Of a DNA stretch of 33,806 nt, positions 25,611 to 33,806 are shown piece by piece; within the stretch, counting starts at the first letter, position 1, and every line of letters begins with the position of its first letter. A model generated the notes under the pieces. That model had not been told where the DNA came from and did no database searches. It saw nothing but the letters and a program-made list of their open reading frames with translations. This DNA comes from Priapulus caudatus. Lineage: Eukaryota; Priapulida; Priapulimorpha; Priapulimorphida; Priapulidae. The translations under genes were made by a program, and so were the position numbers. The stretch is from NCBI RefSeq assembly GCF_000485595.1, contig NW_014579057.1:11066-44871 (forward strand), in the 5' to 3' direction.

Positions 25611-25939
25611 CAGTACACAATCTATTATCCGAAACCCTTGGGACCAGACACGTTTCGGATTTCTACCGGATTTCACCGGATTTCAGAATGGTAGTCCAGT
25701 ACAGATATACATACTGTATATCCTGCAACTAGTCAGCACTAAAACCCAAGTTTTCAAGCAGCCAAGTGCTGTACTGGTACAGTACAATATGTATGAGTAA
25801 TGCCAAACATATTAATATTTCTGCAGCAAACCTTGTGCAGCCAAACGAGAGCTTTGGTGTGCAGACGACCTCCACGAAAAAACTTTAGGTTTTCTGAGCT
25901 TTTCGGTTTTCAGAATTTCGGATAATAGATTGTGTACTG
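25611..25939. mobile_element. pogo/Tigger-like MITE with TA target duplication
   Basis: Ends CAGTACACAATCTATTATCC and their exact complement at 25916-25939 extend to CCGAAA, giving perfect 24-bp inverted repeats flanked by TA on both sides. TTATCCGAAA followed by TTTCGGATTT-type subterminal repeats is typical of pogo/Tigger elements. At 329 bp it is non-autonomous. Confidence 0.8.
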
Positions 25940-26021
25940 TATATACTACACAAAGGCACTACGTTGAAAAGAAGAAAATGCATTAGCACATATACACAAA
26001 TAAATGATAAACTATGTATGG

Positions 26022-26168
26022 TTACCGTGATCTGGGAAGCTGATCATAGAAGTGTCTTTCCTCTATATACTGACAGATGCAGTATGCCTTGCTGCAGTGT
26101 CGCACCTCGGGGCGAAACTGGGCAGCAATATGAGATGGAGGGAAATTGATCAGGTCTCTTGCTAGTGA
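26022..26168 (-). CDS. TMEM268-like terminal exon
   Basis: It reads SLARDLINFPPSHIAAQFRP, EVRHCSKAYCICQYIEERH and FYDQLPRSR, then TAA at 26024-26022. The CICQYIE motif parallels human TMEM268 CPCQLIE near the C-terminus. It joins exon 7 in phase 0. Confidence 0.75.
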   Translation of the reverse strand, partial: SLARDLINFPPSHIAAQFRPEVRHCSKAYCICQYIEERHFYDQLPRSR

Positions 26169-29100
26169 CTTCAGGTAATGTTGACTATATTTCAATACCA
26201 TTTTTTCTGCTTTGATCTACAAGATAAATTATGACATCTGTTAGAAATCATAGCAATACTCTTACAATTTGAACATGCTTCAATTTAGCTACCTTACCTA
26301 TCTGTTAAATGGACTCTTCAAACGCCAAGCAAATTACCCTCCAAATCAACCCCAGAATAATCTTCGGTGAATGTATTTGCAACAAGGAATCATTCATAAT
26401 AACAGAATTAAATATATTACCAACAAGTGCCGCAGAGCGACAGCGCTCAACTGACGTGTACTGTAGCCAGGTATTCTTCTGATAAACTCGCTGGCAAACG
26501 AATCAAGTGCGCCCTCCTGCTACCGCATTCGCGCTCAGAGCATATATCTAGGATACTACTAATACAGATCTAAAATCTATGATAGGCTTTGCTATACCTA
26601 CTGGTAGTACAGTAATAAAGATACAGCTGTGTAACTTTAATATATTAATATATTAACTTCGCTATATTAACATGTTATCATGGATATGCGTCGAGCGGCT
26701 GAGCGTAGTGGTGGCGGTGGGGGGGAGGGGCTGAGGGGGAGAGAGGCGGGTGGAGGGGCTCTAAATAGCACAAGCAGTTTGACCAGTCCTTGTTAACAGT
26801 CAACAAATCCATGTTTAACCTCCTCTGAGGGTCAAAAGGTATCAGACACCTTACTCTTCGCACCGTCCAGCGAAAGTAGATTTCATGGTCCTTTCAATAA
26901 AGTGATAAAAACGGTAGGTCAGCGCTGCAAACAAAAAAGTTTTCCACTTGGTCCGTTAGACATGTCCTCAGAAAATGGTCTGAATATCTGACCTTTCCCC
27001 CAACATGCCTTTAACTGCTGGACCTCCAATTTCGCGCTGAGTTGATGCGGTTTCTCCCATCACACTACTCACATCGAATATTAAGAGCATCAGTCAAGCC
27101 GTGAGATTTGTGCCGCAATTCCGTATTTCCCTCTTATACCTAAGTTTAAGGGGCGAAATATTCCCACTCATTGATCACATCTTGACCTTTTACCCTTGAC
27201 CCCCAAATTCGACATCCCGAGTTCCTTTTCGCGATCTCCCCCCCCCCCCGACGTGCCGAATATCAAGACCGTACATCGAGCGGTTAAGATTTGTGCCTAA
27301 CTGTTGATGGACGCACGGACGGATGGACAATCATGCGATTCTACAAGCTGCATCTGACTTCGTCAGCGGAGCTAAAAATTATATAGCAAGAAACGTGTGC
27401 CACCACCACTCATTGACAGGAGGGAAATGTGATATCTATGATGAATTATCTGAACAATGTCACCCTCACTTACCATCCGCTTGGGCTCTGATGAAACTTT
27501 AGACTCGCCATCACTCACTATTGCTTCCGTATCAGCTTCCATAGCAACCACAGTTTCCCCAGCAACAGGTGCTATAGTACCATCATCATCAGCATGTTGG
27601 AATTGAGCTTCTGCTGGTGGTGCCATCTGCTGTCGCTTTCTAAGCATGCTCTGAAATACCAAAGTAACTGTATTGCAGTGGCAAGAACACAATGAATCCA
27701 ACATCTGCAAATTTCTTGCAAATCATGGTTGTGCTTATTTCGGTTTGCAGTCAACAATTTTAATCCAGTTCCGTCTGTTTCACTCCTAATTTCATTTATC
27801 ATCTGGAGTTCAAATTGAACTTCAATTCCATTTGGGCCACACCTATTTTATGGGTGTTCCAGAGTTTACTGGGTTCCCTCAGCTTACACATAACACTATA
27901 CATCTTACATTCGAGATTTACCCAACTATCTATTAACATTGCTCACACCTTATGTCATAGTGTTATTTTAAGTAATTGGAGTAGTAGAATGCAATACTAT
28001 ATGGTTGGTACCTACCCATCTTGCAAAGAAGCCTGGGTTTTCTTCCACTCTCTTCTTTGACCTCACTTCACCTTTGAGAAGCATGTTACTAACTTGATGC
28101 TGTAAAAACAATTGACAGTACACAAAACTTTGTTTGATTTATAAACAGGGTAACATAGATGCATGCAAAAAATGACAACATAAAAACTAAAATAATAAAG
28201 CTATGAGTAAATGCACTTGCAAGACATTAATAAATGGATTTATGAATTTGTCAGTAAGGTTGTGTGATCAGACTATGCATATTGTTGGCACACCACACAG
28301 CTCACATATATAGTTAGTAAATAAAGTTGTAGCATATTAATACGACACAAAATATATACTTACGACACAATCCGTGATATTGAAGTAATAAAAGTGCAGC
28401 TGTTTGATGTCAAGGACCTGTCAAAGACTTGTACCGTATTGTTCAAATAAATTTGCATTAATCATTTCAATTTGGTACTGTAGGTATTGTAATTACACGA
28501 GGTGATTATTTGTATTCTGTTATAATATATACTGCACACCATTGTGAAACACTTCATATAGACTACTAAAAGATTTATACTGATTTGCTATTACCAATGA
28601 TATAACTAAATAAATTTATATATTAAATTATTTTTAATTATTCATGATTGACTTGCAAGCTAACAGTATCACTGTACTTGTGGCTGTTTTGATGTAATTG
28701 ATGGCTTGTATATCCTATTTTTTATATAAGGATACCATGATCTTGTGGCATGACAACCTGCCCTGGTCTTCCATGCACATCAATATGCTATGTTTCACGA
28801 GTATCTGGTTAACGGCTGACACTGCTCTGTCCATTCCTTGATCCCACTGAGATTAGAACACCAGTTTTATTCCTAGGTGGTGACTGGAGAGTTTGCACAG
28901 GCAGACAGGATTATGATGCAATGCACACTGAACATCTTCAGTCAACTAATCACTTACCAGCAAATTGGAGCTGAAAATATGCATTAAAAATTTGCCACAC
29001 TAGTGAATTAGTTATCTGGCTCAAAACTAGAAGCACCTTATTTCAATATGTTTATCATTTGCAGAAGTTTCGTTAATATTTTTTGCATCATTTATGGAAT

Positions 29101-30662
29101 GTATAAAAACGATCTCGAAAATATATTACTATATACTAGATCAAAAATACCTTTCGCTTAGCGAACAAGCACAGTATGATTCCTGCAGCATTGACAACCA
29201 ACCAGATGACACCAGCAGCAAACAGGTTCAATCCCTTCAACCCAGAGAAGAGAATTGCAAACAGAGCAACAAAGCTGAGCAGCAGCCAAATGATGATGAT
29301 GCGTCGGTAGCACATCGAGTAGCAATTGAACCGGTAGTCATTCACGAGAAACTCCATAGCCATGCTGTATTCGTGATGTGGCAGCTGTGAGAAAATACCT
29401 TTAGTCAATCTATGCTGTGCACACATGCTATTACAGCACATGCTGAAATATTAATGCAACTCTTTCAATTCATTTCACAAATGTAATCTATAGAAATATC
29501 ACTTGTTTATACTTTTTCTATTGAGCATATCATGCAGAATGGTACTGTAAATGAGTGTAAAGTGCCATACTAAAGGAAATTATATATAGGACAAAACACT
29601 ATCACCTTCATCATCCTGACAAAACTTTAGGTCAGCACTGGTGATGCATATCATCAGCACCATGACATTTTGATCAAGTGTATCACTATCACCTAATCCC
29701 GGAATATTCTGTAATTTACCCATTTTACTTAGGCATAAAGTTCTAGATCTCGGGTCGAAAGAAAACACAAGCTTTCCTGCAATAAAAAAAACATTTAGAT
29801 TTTCCAAGTTGTACTCACAGTTAAGTCATCTTCCAGGAGCCGGGCAGGAATAACTTCTGTATCAAACGTGGCCTTTGTGACCCAGACACACTTGCCAGGC
29901 ATAGGCCACACTGACTCCAAATGCTGACCATTATCTATTACAGAAAAGATAGGTTTATGAAAATGTACATTCTGGTAGAATACTAATTTTCAGCTGGTAC
30001 AAACTAAAGCTATTCATATAATAAATTTGTACAGAACGTTCAGTTACCTCAACATTAATCTGCAATACACAAATCTATACACAGTTATGTATGTATTATT
30101 ACATCAAAACTGCTACTCAGAACATACCTGGTACAGCACTTCTGTGTGAAGTACTGGCAGAAGAGTTACTTCCTAATTGAATGTCGCTAGAGTGCTTCAA
30201 AATGCTTCTACCAGGTTGTGTACCACGGACCTCTCCAGGAACAGCATGCTCGCGTTTGTGCTCTATATCGTTACGAGGCGCCTCTGTAATCATAACGGAC
30301 TTTTTCTTCCGACTGATATTCACCTCGACCTGCGTTGTATCAATGACTGCACCAGGAGATTCTGAAATTTCTTCTGTAGGCGATGCCACGGCTGTCTGCT
30401 CACTTCTTGCTGGGATTGTACACTCAACAGCCTCAGCTATGTCACCCCTGTCTGTCTTCACCAAATCCAGGTCTTTTTCTTCAGTTTTGCTGCTACGTAC
30501 GACTTGAGATTCTTTGTCAGACCCATTCTCTTCCAAATCTGAGATGTCTTGTGCATTTGTGCTGGTAACAGAATCCTGGGACCCTCGTGATTCACCCTCC
30601 CCTGGCTCTCGGGTGTCTCCCTCTCTAAACTGTACCCACTCCTTGTCCTGGCTATCTTCCAT
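26022..30662 (-). CDS. TMEM268-like two-pass membrane protein, 8 exons
   Basis: Joining exons 30662-30128, 29934-29819, 29384-29151, 28846-28736, 28417-28364, 28099-28016, 27650-27474 and 26168-26022 gives 1458 nt, 485 residues, with every phase consistent and GT-AG at every junction. Residues 1-178 are acidic, Ser/Thr-rich and probably disordered. Then come NGQHLESVWP, a conserved LVNDYRF block, two adjacent membrane spans around IIIIWLLLSFVALF and LFAAGVIWLVVNAAG, then AVNQILVKHS, SCHK and HFYYFNITDCV, and a C-terminal AYCICQYIE. Human TMEM268 has the same order (NGQ, two spans, AAN..LL.H, YFDLE.C, CPCQLIE). TMEM268 function is poorly known. The start at 30662 is the only ATG in frame after the acceptor. 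Confidence 0.75.
26169..27473 (-). other. Large TMEM268-like intron with repeats
   Basis: It contains the second copy of the 36-bp dispersed repeat (26421-26456) and, from about 26685 to 27385, a GC-richer stretch with G-runs, a C-run and GGACGCACGGACGGATGGAC that looks like a dispersed repeat of unknown class. No exon is recognised. Confidence 0.45.
26421..26456 (+). repeat. 36-bp dispersed repeat, copy 2
   Basis: CAACAAGTGCCGCAGAGCGA through CTGACG. One mismatch to the reverse complement of 16449-16484. Confidence 0.7.
27474..27650 (-). CDS. TMEM268-like exon 7, acidic linker
   Basis: It begins SMLRKRQQMAPPAEAQFQHA and ends SSEPKRM. Low complexity, acidic, fully open for 59 codons. Acceptor ATTTCAG, donor GTAAGT. 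Confidence 0.65.
28016..28099 (-). CDS. TMEM268-like exon 6
   Basis: It reads HQVSNMLLKGEVRSKKRVEE and NPGFFARW. Basic and charged. Acceptor TTTTTACAG, donor GTAGGT. Confidence 0.7.
28364..28417 (-). CDS. TMEM268-like exon 5
   Basis: It reads VLDIKQLHFYYFNITDCV, equivalent to the family L.F.YFD...CV motif. 18 codons between acceptor TTGACAG and donor GTAAGT. Confidence 0.8.
28736..28846 (-). CDS. TMEM268-like exon 4
   Basis: It reads WDQGMDRAVSAVNQILVKHS and ILMCMEDQGRLSCHKIM, matching the AAN..LL.H..LLG..D.....C segment of TMEM268. Acceptor ATCTCAG, donor GTATCC. Confidence 0.8.
29151..29384 (-). CDS. TMEM268-like exon 3, two membrane spans
   Basis: It begins LPHHEYSMAMEFLVNDYRF and ends FAKRK. 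Two hydrophobic spans are separated by SGLKG. 78 codons, phase 0 at both ends, donor GTATTT. Confidence 0.85.
29819..29934 (-). CDS. TMEM268-like exon 2
   Basis: It reads DNGQHLESVWPMPGKCVWVT and KATFDTEVIPARLLEDDLT. Phase 1 in, phase 0 out, donor GTGAGT. NGQ and the following Cys match the start of the conserved TMEM268 region. Confidence 0.8.
30128..30662 (-). CDS. TMEM268-like exon 1 (coding), acidic N-terminus
   Basis: It begins MEDSQDKEWVQFREGD and encodes 178 residues rich in E, S, D and T, with a basic RKKK patch near residue 120. Donor CCAG|GTATGT. The frame is open to the upstream acceptor at about 30685, so a further coding exon upstream cannot be excluded. Confidence 0.75.
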
Positions 30663-31218
30663 CACGTTGGTACAACTGTTACTGTCTGCAAATCATAAAT
30701 ATAGACCCAATATGTTTGTGAAAAATTCTACACAATAAAATTCTACTATGACGTACAACGGTACATGACTTTAGACCCTACAAACTTGTCACATTGGACA
30801 CAAAGCCACATTTACATGCCACATTTGCAAAAACGTTGTCTGTTAAACATAGAATTAAAACTAATACTCTTTTTGGTGTTCCTTTTTATTATTTGTGAAG
30901 AAATCAGTGTTTTCCCTATTTTAGTATTTTATTCAAAACACTCAACCATCGATGACGCTGGCACTTCCTACACTTATTTCTTCCCGAAGAGAAAGAATCA
31001 AATTCCCCAAGTGCAAATTTCTATATTACATAATAAACTTGATATCATGCAGTTAATTGGCAATATGGAATACATTTTATGTTGAGTAAATTCCTTTTAT
31101 ACTGGAAAACTCACAACTAAATAGGGTAATTTACTCAGTAATCAATCATGCATAAATTTATATAAATGAATAGTCGTAAAATATCAATAAATTCAGCTAC
31201 CAGTACCACTCAAGGGGT

Positions 31219-31407
31219 CGTTGTCGTATCAGGTACTACAGATATGTACCCGAGGTACATATATGTATACACAAAGTGTAACCAAGACTTGTACTACAGA
31301 CGTGTACACTAAACCCTAACATTGCCTCATCATAAAAATATAAACGTAATTATACTAAACAACTAAAACTACCCGGGTACATATCTGTAGTACCTGATAC
31401 GACAACG
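31219..31407. mobile_element. Short MITE with perfect 34-bp inverted repeats
   Basis: The left end CGTTGTCGTATCAGGTACTA and onward to ATGTACCCG (31219-31252) is exactly complementary to 31374-31407. The 189-bp element contains further GTAC-rich words. It lies in the first intron of the TMEM268-like gene if the non-coding exon near 31933 is real. Confidence 0.75.
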
Positions 31408-31932
31408 CACCCATCTGCACCAGTACCCACTTTCTATACACATGCCCAAGTTTTACACGCCCCTGCCCTGTAATCACTACCTATTGTCATTGATGTTTCT
31501 TTCTATTTTGTGTTGACAGCGATGGCCATCATAATTCATATCACATGCCCTGCGAAAAGCTAAAAGTAAAACTAAAAGACCATAAAAGGCCAAGAATTTG
31601 TACCAATTTTCTATGACATCAGTTTATTATTTTCATTGCAACGATAACTAGTATTAGCATTACTATTCGTAATCGTAATAAACTCTGTCAACTGGGCAGT
31701 GACCGTCACGGCAGTAAACTGTAATGCTAACCTAAACTGTAAACAGCTAAACGCAAAATCGCAACGCACAAGTCACACTGTCTGTGACCTCCTCTAGGTG
31801 TTTTACCGCATATCAAAGTGATATTTCACGATTTACTTTTACATACGCTAGAAAATCACAATTATACTGAACAAAACGCAAGATTCGCAAAAATCGCGTA
31901 GCACACCTGTAATTTACGGTGGGCATATACCT

Positions 31933-32020
31933 GCGATGCTATTCCACTAGCGGTAAAACCACAGCACCACACTACGTTAACAACTGAACAGCAAATTATT
32001 GAATGATACATCATGGCGGC
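31933..32020 (-). promoter_or_regulatory. Probable 5' UTR exon and promoter region of the TMEM268-like gene
   Basis: On the minus strand a CGCAG|GTATAT donor at 31932 could splice to the acceptor at about 30685 just before the coding start. Open reading through this exon would end a few codons into the next one (ACG TGA), so it acts as leader, possibly with an upstream ORF. The 5' limit is a guess. Confidence 0.35.
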
Positions 32021-32068
32021 AGTACAACTTGAAGTACCACAGGGAGGATTTTCCTTGAAAATTTGCAA

Positions 32069-33806
32069 AAGGTAGCGAGGCCATATAGCTTGGATAATAA
32101 CTGTATTGTGGCGGAGAGTTTATGTTAAATTAAAAGTATCATTAACTGTCGTTTTAAGTATTAAATGTTATGATGGAACCTTATATCGCTTGATTATTTC
32201 AGTAGCCTGAGTAGGTTCATCTTTCAGCAATGCATGAGTCAACAAAACGTAGTGCTGACCCGTTCTACTCTATGTCGCCTAGTTAGTATTACTATTAGTA
32301 TTGAACTATTATTGCCGAAAATTTGCTTGGCGCTCACTTCATTTCACACCTTCACAGCACAAATACACATCCAACAGTTCCATCTTGTATCTATTGTAGC
32401 TAATGTTGACTTCTTCGAATTATACTCGCTGTGCCTTTGTCCTTACCTACTCCACAGCAATATTCTCGTGAATCCTGCAGGAATGTTCTCTCCGTGAAAA
32501 TGTAAGAGGCACGTATCATACGAAAAATCCCTTAACGGCGCTTCTTATCGATCATTCACTTAGTGTTGTGTGTGGCTGGACGTTCAGCTGCGCGTCATTA
32601 TGTTTGGCTTGGCGGTCTCGGAAACGGAGCTACGGACGCAGGCAGGCAGCTCTCCCGACACGCAATGCCCGCCATTACTCGTGTATACAAACAGACATCT
32701 CGTCCTCTTTACATCATCTTTTACATTTTCACCCGGAGAACAACATTTCCTGCAGGATTCTACCGAGATATTCTCTGCCGGAATAGATAAGGCCACAAGC
32801 TGACAGAGTTAATAATTCGAACAAAGTGAACATTTAGCTACAATAGATCCAAGATGAAGCTGTTTGGATGTGTATTCGTAACTGTGAAGCAGCGCTTTCA
32901 GATTTGAAAAGTCACAGGAGACTACTAATGACCTCCCATAGCGACACCATGACGGCGTTCTTTTCACGCTCACATAATCACACCCTGAGTGCAGATGGAG
33001 AGCCTCCACTAAAAAATCACACCCTTAAGTGGCATGATGGAGAGCCTGCCATTAAAATCACACTTTAAAATGATGCATGGGAGCGCTCCTTTGAGGCGGC
33101 TCTCCATCATGCTTTTGGTGCTGCATGATGGAATCATGACCATCCCTCAGTCTAGAGCTGAAATCCAAACGAAAATTTGGCACTTTCATGTCATCTACTG
33201 ATTATCTATTCATCTTCACCTTCATTAATTTCAATCGGCCTTCGTCAGGATTTACTTCTTTTCAGCCAACAACTCAACACTGCACACAGATTAGGCCAAC
33301 AAAAATTACCTTTGGTTCGGTCACATCGGATTGTGAAAATTAGCAGGTCGGTTAGGCATACATAACATTTTTTTTTTTTCTAATTTTTTCCTGAAAAATG
33401 ACATGGGTAGCCAGGAATATAAAATTTTCTTTTCTTCACAAGTTAAATATAGAGTATACACTTTGAAATGCAGGTCAGCACGAGAATGGCAAATGACTTG
33501 CAGTTGCATGTACCATTGCTGCAAGTCATGACATGGTTTTCAAAATGTAACACCATCGTTACTTGTGTCGTCGTACTGTTATTCGTGTCGTTTACTGGAC
33601 TATAGTGTTTAGGAATCCTCAAAACGGAGCTTGAATAATCTGTCCCTTTTGAACAACCGAGAACCGAGCTTAGTAACGGCTCTGCGCGCGTTATAGCACG
33701 TATAGCATGGTATTCTATATAGTACGCATCGATCGCCCGTACATCCAAAGCGGCCGCTGCCCCATACGACCTTCAGCTCTGGTTTATGAAGTAGCCGGCC
33801 GCGCCG
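32069..33806. other. Window end, no recognised gene
   Basis: A CpG-richer block at 32560-32800 is open in three forward frames, for example an ATG at 32600 followed by 67 codons. It may hold a first exon of another gene, but no domain is recognised. Repeats lie at 32975-33111 and an 11-bp-arm hairpin (ATGACTTGCAG / CTGCAAGTCAT) at about 33492-33528. Confidence 0.4.
32975..33111. repeat. About 41-bp tandem repeat with inverted copy
   Basis: Three diverged units begin AATCACAC.. at 32975, 33015 and 33056. The first two end with GATGGAGAGCC and the third with GGGAGCGC. CATGATGGAGAGCC at 33033-33046 is perfectly complementary to 33098-33111. Confidence 0.65.

Noticed and set aside
30181-30507. 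Forward 108-aa frame opposite TMEM268-like exon 1
   Set aside because: Shadow frame. The minus strand has start, donor and phase support.
33740-33806. GCGGCCGC and GGCCGCGCC-like words at the window end, suggesting vector or linker
   Set aside because: Rare-cutter sites alone are not proof, no recognisable vector backbone follows, and natural CpG-rich sequence is equally possible.

Overview
The window is animal nuclear DNA. Short exons with GT-AG introns code for metazoan membrane proteins, telomere-type TTAGGG repeats are present, and small inverted-repeat transposons are dense. AT-rich introns and many foldback elements suggest a marine invertebrate, possibly a sponge or cnidarian, but I cannot place the species. 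There is a 10-base N gap at 17505-17514 and single Ns at 10337 and 15958, so assembly errors are possible.

Layout. Positions 397-19995 (+) hold a choline transporter-like (SLC44A, CTL2-like) gene in at least 17 recognisable exons. The N-terminal half has reading-frame conflicts in two exons and an untraced loop. The C-terminal exons are clean. About 130 residues of the conserved transmembrane core, expected between the exons at 9322-9412 and 16805-16878, cannot be found. That same interval contains an intronless gene on the same strand (10691-12826) for a 711-residue receptor with a signal peptide, five Ig domains, one membrane span and a tyrosine-rich tail ending in a PDZ-ligand-like motif. 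It also contains a TTAA-flanked inverted-repeat element carrying a P2X7-type cytosolic zinc-binding domain (13233-14173).

The intron 17134-19200 holds two near-adjacent inverted-repeat elements, one enclosing a perfect TTAGGG array and one enclosing ATCGGGCGA modules plus a 600-bp ACGC minisatellite. Positions 20000-25600 are AT-rich, apparently gene-free DNA with a hAT-type MITE (22766-23129) that has an exact 8-bp target duplication. A pogo/Tigger-type MITE lies at 25611-25939.

Positions 26022-30662 (-) hold a complete eight-exon TMEM268-like gene (485 aa) with consistent splice phases throughout and a long acidic N-terminal extension. A probable non-coding first exon lies near 31933. Positions 32100-33806 contain a CpG-richer stretch that may be the start of a further gene, small tandem and inverted repeats, and no gene I recognise.

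The three host genes are unrelated in function: a solute transporter, an adhesion or signalling receptor, and an uncharacterised membrane protein. The points most worth following are the Ig gene replacing or interrupting the transporter core, the P2X7-domain transposon, and the telomere-repeat element.
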